Below, piece by piece: positions 24,286 through 33,247 of a stretch of 64,000 bases of DNA. The notes beneath the pieces were generated by a model. The model was not told the DNA's origin, ran no database searches, and saw only the letters and a list, made by a program, of their open reading frames with translations. The stretch is taken from the NCBI RefSeq assembly GCF_009690905.1, contig NZ_VOSW01000015.1:57151-121150 (forward strand), read 5' to 3'. The first letter of the stretch is position 1; every line of letters starts with the position of its first letter. The position numbers and the translations under genes are program-made. The stretch is from Paraburkholderia madseniana (GTDB lineage: Bacteria > Pseudomonadota > Gammaproteobacteria > Burkholderiales > Burkholderiaceae).

Positions 24286-25206
24286 ATGGCCATGCATTTC
24301 GATCTGGTTGATCTTCGTCTCATCACATGTATTGCTGAGACGGATAGCCTGACGCGTGGTGCCGAGCGGTTTCATATGTCGGTACCCGCGGCAAGCACCC
24401 GGATCAAGAATCTGGAAGAAAGCATGGGGACCAAGCTGCTGTATCGGACCAGCCAGGGCGTTACGCTCACGCCGCCGGGCCAGGCATTCCTTCACCACGC
24501 CCGCTTGGTCCTGTCGCAACTCGAGCAGCTGCGCGGCGACATGCAGGAGTACGCGCGCGGCATCAAAGGTCATGTGCGGATCTTTGCGAACACTACCGCT
24601 ACAACTGAATTCCTACCTAACGACCTGCGGGACTTTCTCGCGGAACATCCTGACGTGAACGTCGAGCTTCGCGAACGGTTGAGCCATGACGTGGTGCGCG
24701 CGGTCAGTGAAGGCACGGCGGACGTCGGGATAGTCGCCGGCAATGTCAGGCCCGAATCGCTACAAGTCCTGCCATACCGCTCAGACCGGCTCATATTGGC
24801 GGTCTCGAATGCGCATCCCCTCGCCGGAAAGACCTCCATTCCATTTGAAGAGGCAAGCGAGTTTGATTTCGTCGGAATGCCCGAAGCTAGCGCGATTCAT
24901 ACCTTTCTGAACCGCGTAGCAAGCGACATGCACAAGAAACTTCAGGTGCGCATTGAAGTAGGTAACTTCGAAGCGCTGTGCCGAATGATCGAGGCCAACG
25001 TCGGGATCGGCGTGTTGCCTTGCTCTTCAGCGTTACGCTACGTGAAAACCATGAACATCCAGCTCGTTGAAATCGAGGACGACTGGGCGACGCGCAATCT
25101 GCTGATCTGCGTGCGCAACCTTGACCTGTTGCCGTCTTTCGCGCGGGAACTGGTCGACCTCCTCACGCAGAAGTGCAAAAGCGAGCGCGAGTCCCAGCCG
25201 GCCTGA
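24286..25206 (+). CDS. LysR-type transcriptional regulator
   Basis: 306 aa, complete. The N-terminal helix-turn-helix is DSLTRGAERFHMSVPAAST followed by RIKNLEESMGTKLLYRTSQGV and LTPPGQAFL, all typical LysR landmarks. The effector domain carries FLPNDLRDFLAEHPDVNVEL and the usual D-G-x-A-D-V variant (EGTADVGIVAG). It stands 104 bp upstream of, and in the same direction as, the hydratase-to-CitE cassette. It probably activates that cassette in response to a dicarboxylate or CoA-ester precursor; this is inferred from position. Confidence 0.92.
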   Translation: MAMHFDLVDLRLITCIAETDSLTRGAERFHMSVPAASTRIKNLEESMGTKLLYRTSQGVTLTPPGQAFLHHARLVLSQLEQLRGDMQEYARGIKGHVRIFANTTATTEFLPNDLRDFLAEHPDVNVELRERLSHDVVRAVSEGTADVGIVAGNVRPESLQVLPYRSDRLILAVSNAHPLAGKTSIPFEEASEFDFVGMPEASAIHTFLNRVASDMHKKLQVRIEVGNFEALCRMIEANVGIGVLPCSSALRYVKTMNIQLVEIEDDWATRNLLICVRNLDLLPSFARELVDLLTQKCKSERESQPA

Positions 25207-25310
25207 ACGTCAGCAGTTAGTCTGCGTTTAAAGCCCTCTTCTCCAGACACAAATTGTAGTCAGCAGGCGGGTGCGTCAATCTAGCGTGAACGACGCTATC
25301 CGACGCCCCC

Positions 25311-26186
25311 ATGACTGCTGAACTCAACTACCTGCGCACCTGGATCGGCCGTACACAGGTCGAGCGCGAATTCGTCTCGCCACGTCTTGCGCAACAACTC
25401 GCTGCGACGCTGGACTATGAGGACGTCCCGCGTGCCGGTTCTCAGTTGCCTCCGCTGTGGCACTGGGCGTTTTTTCCTCACATCGTTTCGCAGTCGCAGG
25501 TCAGTGTGGACGGACATCCGACACGCGGTGGATTCCTGCCGCCAGTGCCACTGCCCAGACGCATGTGGGCGGGCAGCCGCGTCCGGTTCGAACGTCCGCT
25601 CGTGGTCGGCAGCGAAGTCACCAGGACGTCGCAGATTCTTGACGTCGCCGCCAAGGAAGGGCGTACCGGAAAGCTCGTTTTTGTACGTCTGCGTCACGAA
25701 CTGGAAGACCTCGAAGGTCCACTGATTTCCGAAGAACAGGACGTTGTGTACCGCGAGTCCGCGACGACGGCGTACACCGCGGCAACCGGCCCGACCGCGC
25801 CGGCGGCTTTCACCTGGAAGCGAGAGATCGTGCCCGACCCGGTCCTGCTCTTTCGCTACTCCGCCGATACCTTTAACGGGCATCGCATTCACTATGACCG
25901 CAACTATGCCCAGGAACAGGAAGGCTATCCGGCGCTGGTCGTCCACGGGCCACTGACTGCGACGTTGCTGATCGATCTCGTCCGGCGCAGTGTTCCCGGT
26001 GAATCGATCGCTTCTTTCTCGTTCAAAGCGGTCAACCCGCTGTTTGACTGCGCCCCCTTTTTTATCTACGCGGCCCGTGCCCCCGGATCGACCGAAGTGA
26101 AGCTCTGGGCAGCCAATTCCAATGGCGTGTTGTGCGTCGATGCCGAGGCGACGCTAACGGCACCCGCGTATATTTTTCAGAAATGA
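25311..26186 (+). CDS. MaoC-type (FAS1-like) hydratase, mesaconyl-C4-CoA / itaconyl-CoA hydratase-like
   Basis: 291 aa with a double hot-dog layout. The N-terminal half has HWAFFPHIVSQSQVSVDGHP and LPRRMWAGSRVRF. The C-terminal half carries the hydratase motif in FRYSADTFNGHRIHYD followed by EGYPALVVHGPLTA. This length and motif set match mesaconyl-C4-CoA hydratases and the Ich-type hydratases of itaconate degradation, which give citramalyl-CoA. A CitE-type lyase in the same cassette would then split citramalyl-CoA to acetyl-CoA and pyruvate. Confidence 0.82.
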   Translation: MTAELNYLRTWIGRTQVEREFVSPRLAQQLAATLDYEDVPRAGSQLPPLWHWAFFPHIVSQSQVSVDGHPTRGGFLPPVPLPRRMWAGSRVRFERPLVVGSEVTRTSQILDVAAKEGRTGKLVFVRLRHELEDLEGPLISEEQDVVYRESATTAYTAATGPTAPAAFTWKREIVPDPVLLFRYSADTFNGHRIHYDRNYAQEQEGYPALVVHGPLTATLLIDLVRRSVPGESIASFSFKAVNPLFDCAPFFIYAARAPGSTEVKLWAANSNGVLCVDAEATLTAPAYIFQK

Positions 26187-26206
26187 ACTCAGAGGAGTAG
26201 AGACAA

Positions 26207-27367
26207 GTGCTGGCTAACATTGACCCCTATCAGGACATTCGCGAAGCGGTTCGCGATCTGTGTTCCAACTTCCCCGCCGAGTATTTCCGCAAGATCGACG
26301 AGGAACGCGCCTACCCTGAAACCTTTGTACAAGCCCTAACCGACGCCGGTTGGCTCGCAGCCCTTATTCCACAGGAATTTGGCGGCTCAGGGCTCGGACT
26401 GACCGAAGCTTCGGTGATCATGGAAGAGATCAACCGCAGCGGCGGCAATTCCGGTGCGTGTCACGGGCAGATGTACAACATGGGGACACTGCTCAGGCAC
26501 GGCTCGGCAGAGCAAAAGGCCAAATATCTTCCGGAAATCGCAAGCGGAAAGTTGCGGCTTCAGTCGATGGGCGTGACCGAGCCGACGACCGGCAGCGACA
26601 CCACCAAGCTCAAGACAACCGCCGTGCGCAAAGGTGACCGATACGTCGTCAACGGTCAGAAGGTGTGGATCTCCCGGATCCAGCATTCCGATCTCATGAT
26701 TCTGCTCGCGCGGACCACGCCGATCGATCAGGTCGCAAAGAAATCCGAGGGCATGTCGATATTTCTGGTCGACCTGCATCAGGCAGTCGGCAAGGGCATG
26801 ACCGTGCGTCCCATTCCGAACATGGTGAATCACGAGACCAACGAGCTATTTTTCGACAACCTCGAGATTCCCGCCGAGAACCTGATCGGCGAAGAAGGCA
26901 AAGGCTTCAAATACATCCTCGATGGCCTGAATGCCGAGCGAACGCTGATCGCCGCTGAATGTATCGGCGATGGCTACTGGTTCCTCGACAAGGTCTGCAA
27001 GTACGTCAAGGAACGCGTCGTCTTCGGCCGCCCGATCGGACAGAACCAGGGCGTGCAGTTTCCGATCGCCCGCGCGCACGTCAACGTCGAAGCGGCAAGC
27101 TTGATGCGCTACAAGGCCTGCGAGCTTTTCGACGCCAGGCAGCCCGCCGGCGCGCAAGCCAATATGGCCAAGCTGCTTGCGGCTGACGCCTCCTGGGAGG
27201 CGGCCAATGCGTGCCTGCAGTTCCATGGCGGCTTCGGTTTTGCGAACGAATACGACGTCGAACGCAAATTCCGCGAGACACGGCTCTATCAGGTCGCGCC
27301 GATCTCGACCAATCTCATTCTTTCGTATGTAGCCGAGCATCTGCTCGGACTGCCGCGCTCTTTCTGA
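26207..27367 (+). CDS. Acyl-CoA dehydrogenase
   Basis: 386 aa from a GTG start at 26207 preceded by GAGGAG; no better ATG exists. Family signatures are LIPQEFGGSGLGLTEASVIMEE, GVTEPTTGSDTTKLKTTA and VVNGQKVWISRIQHSD at the FAD site, LNAERTLIAAECIGDG, the VVFGRPIGQNQGVQFPIA block, and FHGGFGFANEYDVERKFRETRL, where Glu of the YDVER segment is near the usual base. It is a soluble ETF-linked enzyme of standard length. In this cassette a dicarboxylic CoA ester such as methylsuccinyl-CoA is a reasonable substrate, giving mesaconyl-CoA. Confidence 0.92.
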   Translation: MLANIDPYQDIREAVRDLCSNFPAEYFRKIDEERAYPETFVQALTDAGWLAALIPQEFGGSGLGLTEASVIMEEINRSGGNSGACHGQMYNMGTLLRHGSAEQKAKYLPEIASGKLRLQSMGVTEPTTGSDTTKLKTTAVRKGDRYVVNGQKVWISRIQHSDLMILLARTTPIDQVAKKSEGMSIFLVDLHQAVGKGMTVRPIPNMVNHETNELFFDNLEIPAENLIGEEGKGFKYILDGLNAERTLIAAECIGDGYWFLDKVCKYVKERVVFGRPIGQNQGVQFPIARAHVNVEAASLMRYKACELFDARQPAGAQANMAKLLAADASWEAANACLQFHGGFGFANEYDVERKFRETRLYQVAPISTNLILSYVAEHLLGLPRSF

Positions 27368-27377
27368 GGAGACGGAC

Positions 27378-28556
27378 ATGAAACCGCTGGACGGCGTGAA
27401 GGTCATCACCCTCGAACACGCGATTGCAGCACCGTTTTGCACCCGTCAGCTTGCGGATCTTGGCGCACGCGTGATCAAGATCGAACGCCCAGGCGTCGGC
27501 GACTTCGCGCGTGCCTACGATGAGCGCGTGCACGGCATGGCCTCGCACTTTGTATGGTGCAACCGCTCGAAGGAGAGCCTCACGCTCGACGTCAAGGCCC
27601 CGCAGGCGCAGAGTATTTTCGAGCGCCTGCTTGAGGACACCGACGTGCTAGTGCAGAACCTGGCGCCCGGCGCCGCGGCGCGACTGGGGCTGTCGTATGA
27701 AGCGTTGCATGAGAAGTATCCCCGCCTGACTGTCTGCAACATCTCCGGTTACGGATCCGATGGTCCCTATCGGGACAAGAAGGCATACGATCTGATGATC
27801 CAAAGTGAGTCCGGGTTCCTGTCGATTACCGGCGCTCCGGACTCACCGGCCAAAGCTGGCTGCTCCATTGCTGACATCGCCGCAGGGATGTATGCCTACA
27901 CGAACATTCTCTCCGCGCTTCTGCAACGATCGAAGACCGGCTTGGGACGGGAAATCGACGTCTCGATGCTCGAGAGTATGGTGGAGTGGATGTCGTATCC
28001 CCTTTACTACGCGTTCGATGGCGCATCCCCGCCACCTCGTGCCGGCGCCGCTCACGCGACCATCTACCCCTATGGCCCCTTCCCCGCCGGCGATGCAAAG
28101 ACAGTCATGCTGGGATTGCAGAACGAGCGTGAATGGGGTGTCTTCTGCTCGCAGGTTCTGCTGGAACCCGAACTCGCCATCGATCCTCGTTTCAGTTCCA
28201 ATTCGAAGCGGGTAGCAGCACGCGAGGAACTGCGCGAAATCATTGTCACCGCATTCAGAAAACTGACTTCGGAAGAGGTCATCAGTCGGCTGGATAGCGC
28301 GCAAATCGCTAACGCGCGAATGAATGATATGCCCGACGTGTGGTCGCATCCGCAGCTTAAGGAACGCAATCGCTGGGTGAACATCGACTCACCTGCCGGT
28401 CCCATTCCCGCCCTGCTGCCGCCAGGCATCAGTACAGCATCCGATGTTCGACTGGACGCCGTGCCCGCGTTAGGCCAGCACACCGAAGCCCTTTTGAATG
28501 AACTGGGTTTTTCGACCCATGCCATCCGCGAGCTTCGTGAAGCGGCCGTGATCTAA
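27378..28556 (+). CDS. CaiB/BaiF (family III) CoA-transferase
   Basis: 392 aa, standard single-domain length, 10 bp after the acyl-CoA dehydrogenase gene. Motifs: LDGVKVITLEHAIAAPFC, LADLGARVIKIERP, and the catalytic Asp in GLGREIDVSMLESM. It would load CoA from a donor such as succinyl-CoA or acetyl-CoA onto the pathway acid. Neighbours point to a C5 dicarboxylate (itaconate, mesaconate or methylsuccinate), as with the itaconate CoA-transferase Ict. It keeps the Asp that is lacking in both halves of the tandem relative at 14251. Confidence 0.9.
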   Translation: MKPLDGVKVITLEHAIAAPFCTRQLADLGARVIKIERPGVGDFARAYDERVHGMASHFVWCNRSKESLTLDVKAPQAQSIFERLLEDTDVLVQNLAPGAAARLGLSYEALHEKYPRLTVCNISGYGSDGPYRDKKAYDLMIQSESGFLSITGAPDSPAKAGCSIADIAAGMYAYTNILSALLQRSKTGLGREIDVSMLESMVEWMSYPLYYAFDGASPPPRAGAAHATIYPYGPFPAGDAKTVMLGLQNEREWGVFCSQVLLEPELAIDPRFSSNSKRVAAREELREIIVTAFRKLTSEEVISRLDSAQIANARMNDMPDVWSHPQLKERNRWVNIDSPAGPIPALLPPGISTASDVRLDAVPALGQHTEALLNELGFSTHAIRELREAAVI

Positions 28557-28581
28557 CTCCCCCAGTTAAGGTAAGCCTGTT

Positions 28582-29958
28582 ATGAGCAATACCCAGATTC
28601 TTGCTTCGTTTGCGGCCAATCTCAAGTTTGAACAGATCCCCAAAGACGTGGTGGCACGCACGGAAGACCTCTTCCTTGACTGGTTCGGATCAGCACTGGC
28701 TGGCCGCGAGGCGCGTCCTGTCGAGACGATCCAGAAGTACGCATTCGAATTCGGGCCGCAGTCTGGTCTCTGCGAAGTACTGATCTCCCGCCGAACCACC
28801 AGCGCGCTCTTCGCGGCAATGATCAACGCCGCCGCATCGCACTTCGCTGAACAGGACGACCTTCACAACAGTTCGGTTCTGCACCCGGCAACCGTCGTGT
28901 TCCCCGCAGCGTGGGCCGCTGCGCAAGCGCTTGGTAGAAGTGGCAAAGAGTTCATCGCAGCGTCTGTCGCAGGCTATGAAGTGGGCATCCGTGTCGGTGA
29001 ATTCCTCGGTCGGTCGCACTACAAGATTTTTCATACTACCGGCACGGTCGGGACGATCGCGGCTGCAGCAGCAGTCGGTAATCTTTTGCGATTGAGCGAC
29101 GAGCAGATGGTGAACGCGTTTGGCTCCGCCGGCACCCAGGCAGCCGGACTCTGGGAATTTCTGAAAGACGCCGCGGACTCCAAGCAACTGCATACGGCCA
29201 AGGCTGCGGCGAACGGTCTTCTCGCAGCCTACCTGGCGGCCGACGGCTTCACCGGCGCGAAGGACATCTTCGAGGGCGCGAAAGGCATGGGCGCGGGCAT
29301 GTCCACGCAAACGCATCCGGACAAACTCGCCGAAGCGCTCGGCGAGCGCTGGGCGCTGATCGAAACGTCCTTCAAGTATCACGCTTCCTGCCGGCACACT
29401 CATCCGGCGGCCGATGCTCTGATGCAGGTTCTTCAGCGTGAGAAGCTCGCGCCGGATGACATCGAGACGGTGGTGACTCATGTTCACCAGGCTGCAATTG
29501 ACGTCCTCGGCCCGGTAACCGACCCAAAGACTGTTCATCAGGCGAAGTTCTCCATGGGCACCGTGCTCGCTTTGGTAGCGGAATTCGGCCACGCCGGTGT
29601 GCGTGAGTTCGACGGCTATTACAAGGAAAGCAGGATCGCGCACTTCTGCAAAAAGGTCTCGATGGTGCTCGACCCTGAAGTCGATACGGCCTATCCGTCA
29701 CGCTGGATCGGGAAGGTCATCGTTCAGACGAAGGACGGCCGCACGTTCGAGGGCCGCGTGGACGACCCCAAGGGTGATCCAGGCAACACGCTCACGCGCG
29801 CTGAACTCGAACACAAAACGATCACGCTGGGCTTGTATGGCAATGCGGCCACCGAAGACGAACTCAAGCGCTCAATCAAGTCGGCATGGACGATTACCGA
29901 TGCAACCGTCGTACCCAAACTGCTCCCTGAATCGAAACTGGAGACTCAACGTGGCTGA
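28582..29958 (+). CDS. MmgE/PrpD family protein
   Basis: 458 aa over the whole MmgE/PrpD length. Typical marks: LFLDWFGSALAGREA near the N-terminus, NAAASHFAEQDDLHNSSVLHPATVVFPAAWA at the active-site region, AGYEVGIRVGEFLG, THKTG-like HTTGTVGTIAAAAAVG, and the C-terminal SFKYHASCRHTHPAADAL. The family holds 2-methylcitrate dehydratase and cis-aconitate decarboxylase (itaconate synthase). Next to CoA-transferase, hydratase and CitE genes either a dehydratase feeding the pathway or an itaconate-forming decarboxylase is possible. Sequence alone does not decide. Confidence 0.87.
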   Translation: MSNTQILASFAANLKFEQIPKDVVARTEDLFLDWFGSALAGREARPVETIQKYAFEFGPQSGLCEVLISRRTTSALFAAMINAAASHFAEQDDLHNSSVLHPATVVFPAAWAAAQALGRSGKEFIAASVAGYEVGIRVGEFLGRSHYKIFHTTGTVGTIAAAAAVGNLLRLSDEQMVNAFGSAGTQAAGLWEFLKDAADSKQLHTAKAAANGLLAAYLAADGFTGAKDIFEGAKGMGAGMSTQTHPDKLAEALGERWALIETSFKYHASCRHTHPAADALMQVLQREKLAPDDIETVVTHVHQAAIDVLGPVTDPKTVHQAKFSMGTVLALVAEFGHAGVREFDGYYKESRIAHFCKKVSMVLDPEVDTAYPSRWIGKVIVQTKDGRTFEGRVDDPKGDPGNTLTRAELEHKTITLGLYGNAATEDELKRSIKSAWTITDATVVPKLLPESKLETQRG

Positions 29959-30796
29959 CCTTGCACCCCGGTCTTATCTCTTCGTTCCCGGCAACCGGCC
30001 GGACAGGTTTGCCAAGGCGGCTGCGTCGGGCGTCGATGTTGTCGTTATCGATCTGGAAGATGCAGTGCCTCCCACCGAGAAGAAGATCGCGCGGGCTGCC
30101 CTCGCCGAGTGGCTGTCGACAAACAGTACGCCGGTGGCGGTCCGTGTGAATGATGTGAACAGCGAATGGTTTCGCGACGACATCGCTCTATGCCGTGCGC
30201 CATCCGTCGCAGCCGTCATGCTGCCCAAGACGGAACGCATCGACGATATCTTCCTCTGCGAGTTCGCGGGCAAGCCGACCGACATCCTGCCGATGATCGA
30301 AACCGCCCAAGGTTTTCGGAATGTCGTCGCTATCGCCCAGCACCGGCTGACCACCCGACTCGTATTCGGTAATGTGGATTTCCAGCTCGACCTCGGCATT
30401 GACGGCGACGATGAGCAGCTTCTGTACTTCCGCTCACAGATCGTCTTCGCCTCTCGCATCGGCAACCTGCTGCCGCCGGTGGACGGGGTCAGCACCACGC
30501 TCGACGATCCCGAGCAGATCACGCGCGACACGATTCGTGCAAAGCGGCTCGGCTTCGGCGCCAAGCTCTGTATACATCCAAGGCAAGTTGCTGCGGTCAA
30601 TGCTGCGTTCGTCCCCAGCGAGAAAGATGTCGAATGGGCCCACCGGGTTGTCGAAGGCGCTGCTGCATCCCACGGCGCGGCCGTGGCTGTCGACGGCCGC
30701 ATGGTCGACCGGCCGGTCATTCTGAAGGCGCAGGAAATCCTGGCAGAGTCCCAGCGACGTCTGCCCCGCGGCGCTTGCGCCAGCAGCTCCGCCTGA
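29951..30796 (+). CDS. CitE-like (HpcH/HpaI family) citramalyl-CoA / malyl-CoA lyase
   Basis: 281 aa from a GTG at 29951 (MADLAPRSYLFVPGNRPDRF), overlapping the end of the MmgE/PrpD gene by 8 bp; the longer upstream frame is antisense-like. CitE marks are LFVPGNRPDRFAKA, the Mg ligands in VVIDLEDAVPP and DILPMIETAQGF, and GNVDFQLDLGID. The C-terminal KLCIHPRQVAAVNAAF is diagnostic. It would cleave citramalyl-CoA to acetyl-CoA and pyruvate and so complete a C5-dicarboxylate route with the other four genes. Confidence 0.88.
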   Translation: MADLAPRSYLFVPGNRPDRFAKAAASGVDVVVIDLEDAVPPTEKKIARAALAEWLSTNSTPVAVRVNDVNSEWFRDDIALCRAPSVAAVMLPKTERIDDIFLCEFAGKPTDILPMIETAQGFRNVVAIAQHRLTTRLVFGNVDFQLDLGIDGDDEQLLYFRSQIVFASRIGNLLPPVDGVSTTLDDPEQITRDTIRAKRLGFGAKLCIHPRQVAAVNAAFVPSEKDVEWAHRVVEGAAASHGAAVAVDGRMVDRPVILKAQEILAESQRRLPRGACASSSA

Positions 30797-31508
30797 CGCA
30801 TCTCCCTTCGGCAACATGGGTTTTGGAACATCGAGAAAAAAAACCACAGCGTTGCCGACCCTCACAGTGCCGGCCTGCCCCTGCCTCAAGGCAAACCTCA
30901 AGCATTAGCGATGCACGAAGATCCCTTATGTCGGTTCCAAGATTGCTCGCGAAAGCGATACGCGTTGCGACGCACGCGTCCCGCAACCGACCGTGTCATG
31001 CTCGCCGATTGAGACTTTGAGAAGACTGTCGCACCACGGTGGATATATGTGTGGGTTAGTGCAATTGGCAATGTGCACTTTTTATCCTTCGCCGAAGGGC
31101 GCTTGAGCCACAAACCGAGGCGGTAATGAGGGGCGCGTCGGACAACTCCGTTTCCTGGCAAATCCTGCGCTTGCCATTCCACTCCTGAGCTATCGCCGTC
31201 CGGCAAGGGTCACCCTGTGGCGCTGAAGGCTGAGGTGCTAATGACGGTCGCGAACATCAACAGCTTTCGATGAAGAGCCCAACGGTCCACCGGCGGACGA
31301 GCCAACCCGGTCCGACAATCAGTATGACGATGCAAAGTGCGATCTGCACCGTTCGCCTGATGCGTGATGCAGGCGGGTATCGGGCGGGATGGAGAGCCTC
31401 CGGTCGCCAACGTCGTATCGATCAAATTATTTCCGGTTGGTGCAATTATTCCAGGCGCTACAATTGTGTCAGGTGATTTATTTCTGCGGATGAAATGGAG
31501 ACACATGG
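30797..31508. other. 712-bp non-coding gap
   Basis: I see no credible gene; frames on both strands lack family motifs. There is an inverted repeat AGTGCA-N10-TGCACT at 31058-31079. A weak sigma-70-like pair TTGGTG / TACAAT (31437-31442 and 31459-31464, 16 bp apart) may be the promoter of the TetR gene. Confidence 0.4.
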
Positions 31509-32261
31509 ATGAACACCGAAAGAAGACTGCGCCGTTCGCCAGAGGGCGGCTACGCGCGCGGCGATCGGACGCGCCACCGGATCATCGAGGCGGCGATCGA
31601 ACTGTTTGGCGAACACGGTTTTGGGGGCGCGTCGACGCGCGACATCGCGGCTCGCGCCGGCGTCAACGCGCCCGCGCTGCAGTACTACTTCGAGAACAAG
31701 GAAGGTGTGTATCGCGCGTGCCTCGAAGCGCTCGCCGACGATGCATGGAAGGCATTCGGGCCGGTCGTCAAGCACGCGAAGGAAGCGCTCCGTGAAAATG
31801 CCGACGTCGCAGCGTTGATTGATGCCTTCATGCGCATTCAGGAAGCAATCGCTGACACCGTCCTCGCGAAAACCAACATTCCCGGCAGGCGGCTTTTCTT
31901 CGCGCGCGAGCAGGCCGGACACGAACCCGAAAGTGCAACGCAGATTCTCACCGGCCGGATCCGCGAGCCGCTAAATGATGCGAGCACTGCGCTTGTGGCG
32001 CGAATTTCTGGACGCGCCGCCGATGATCCGGTCACGCTGATCCGCACGTTCAGCCTGCATGGGCAACTGGTGATTTTTCATGTCGCGCACCGCTCGACGC
32101 TGACGGTCTTTGGCTGGAATAGGATCGATGCAGAGAAAGCCGAACAGATCAAGTCGACTATACGCGAACAGACGCGCACGCTACTTGAACAATGGAGCCG
32201 GGAACGTGATGAGGGGCGCACACCCGCTGTGCAAACGGCTTTGTCAACTTGTCGAGGCTGA
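31509..32261 (+). CDS. TetR-family regulator with IS-derived C-terminus
   Basis: 250 aa. The TetR helix-turn-helix is plain: AAIELFGEHGFGGASTRDIAARAGVNAPALQYYFENKEGVYRACLEAL. The C-terminal domain, with FMRIQEAIADTVLAKT and FFAREQAG, is like the CerR / DUF1956 group. The IS6 left end begins at 32237, inside the reading frame, so the last seven or eight residues (ending ALSTCRG) come from the element and the native end is lost. Since the change is after the last helix, the protein may still work. It follows the C5-dicarboxylate cassette and may repress it or its own lost neighbours. Confidence 0.85.
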   Translation: MNTERRLRRSPEGGYARGDRTRHRIIEAAIELFGEHGFGGASTRDIAARAGVNAPALQYYFENKEGVYRACLEALADDAWKAFGPVVKHAKEALRENADVAALIDAFMRIQEAIADTVLAKTNIPGRRLFFAREQAGHEPESATQILTGRIREPLNDASTALVARISGRAADDPVTLIRTFSLHGQLVIFHVAHRSTLTVFGWNRIDAEKAEQIKSTIREQTRTLLEQWSRERDEGRTPAVQTALSTCRG

Positions 32262-33063
32262 GGAGAAAAGACGACGGGAAAGAGCGTCCTCAGAAGGCGG
32301 AGGACGGATTTTGGGCGACTTCGGTGATGTTGCACCACGCAGCGAATCGCGCCGCGAGTTGTTTGCGATAGAGAGAAGCGCGCAGTAGATGCCGTTTCAG
32401 TGCGAAGAGCTGACGGATCGGACCGAAGCTCGAAAGGAAAGCCTGTGTGCGTTTCGGGTCGCGAAAGCCTCACATGCGACGCTCGCGTTCGCGCGTCAGT
32501 TGATGACTGTTCTCTGCGCGGTTGATCAGTCGGGCCGCAGCCTTGACGAACACGTGTTTCACGTTCGCAAGTTCCGGGATCAGGGCTTTTGTTGCCGGAT
32601 AGCTGCACAACTGATCGGTGACGATCTTGCTCGGCAACGGGCTCGAACGCAGCGCACACTTGAAGAAGCGTTTGGCAGCGGCTTTCGTGCTGCTTTTGCA
32701 GCAGGATGTCGAGTTCGCCGCCATGCTCGTCGACCGCACGCCACAGCAGGTACGGTTCGCCACGCATCGTGACGAACATCTCGTCGAGGTGCCACGTAGT
32801 ACCCGGCTTGCGTCGCACCGCTTTCGCTCGATGAGCAAAGCCCTTACCAAACTTGTCACACCAGCATCGGATCGTCTCGTATGTCACGATCACGCCGCGT
32901 TCGAGAAGCAGTTCCTCGATGTCGCGCAAGCTCAACTGGAAGCGAAATTACCATCGAACAGCACAGCTGATGACACTAGCCGGGAAACGGTGACCGTGAT
33001 AGAGCGATTTCGATTTCTTCATCGCGCCATCTTATCCCACGGGGCACGCAACCTGACAATGCC
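32237..33063 (-). mobile_element. Decayed IS6-family insertion sequence, copy 1
   Basis: About 827 bp, the usual IS6/IS26 size. The ends are imperfect inverted repeats: GGCTTTGTCAACTTG at 32237 and, on the other strand, GGCATTGTCAGGTTGC from 33063. The transposase is broken. Flanking octamers (GTGCAAAC and CTTCAAGT) do not match, so the two sides were probably not adjacent before insertion. It overwrites the TetR 3' end and truncates a DUF1488 gene. Confidence 0.75.
32290..33022 (-). pseudogene. IS6-family transposase pseudogene (copy 1)
   Basis: Reading from the ATG at 33022 the product begins MKKSKSLYHGHRFPASVISC and continues with LSLRDIEELLLERGV, WHLDEMFVTMRGEPYLLWRAVDEHG and LPSKIVTDQLCSYPATK, all IS6/IS26 DDE-transposase blocks (the D of HLDE, D of TDQL, and E of NRAENSHQ). 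It is inactive: a stop codon at 32948-32950 replaces the Tyr of RWYFRF, the frame shifts near 32690-32705 after DILLQK, and a TGA at 32470-32472 replaces an Arg. The frame ends at 32290. Confidence 0.85.
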
Positions 33064-33178
33064 CTTCAAGTGCCTCGCGCGTGATCGCACACTCGGCGAA
33101 GCCCGTCTGTTCGGACAACCGGAAGTCGATTCTGCTGCCGTCGGCCGACGCGCTTGGCGCGAAGTCAAGTACGTCCAT
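33064..33178 (-). pseudogene. DUF1488 gene, truncated by IS6 copy 1
   Basis: From the ATG at 33178 the first 38 codons read MDVLDFAPSASADGSRIDF and on to ECAITREALE, then run into the IS6 end. They match the intact DUF1488 protein at 37537 closely (MDVLDFVPSVSSDGSK; ECAITRKALE). The 70 bp upstream of the start are conserved between the two copies as well. About 52 C-terminal residues are missing. Confidence 0.8.
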
Positions 33179-33247
33179 GAAATACCTCGTAAATTCATCG
33201 GGTCACTTTTGGCTTGCTGTCGCTCGCTTCCAAATTTAACAGAACAC
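33064..33247 (-). repeat. DUF1488 locus repeat, copy A
   Basis: This segment and 37695-37876 are diverged copies in the same orientation, covering the DUF1488 5' coding part and about 70 bp of leader. The leader holds an identical 18-mer ACCTCGTAAATTCATCGG and a near-identical CTTGCTGTCGCTCGCTT...CAAATTTA.CAGAAC block. Confidence 0.75.

Noticed and set aside
31058..31079. AGTGCA-N10-TGCACT as the TetR operator
   Set aside because: It lies about 430 bp from the TetR start with short arms; it may be chance, so it is noted only within the gap entry.
31210..31506. 98-aa minus-strand frame in the 712-bp gap
   Set aside because: It has no family motif and overlaps the probable TetR promoter; composition is like random high-GC sequence.
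32229..33071. Target-site duplication flanking IS6 copy 1
   Set aside because: Flanking octamers GTGCAAAC and CTTCAAGT do not match; the same holds for copy 2 (GTTTCCCT and CCCGTCGG).
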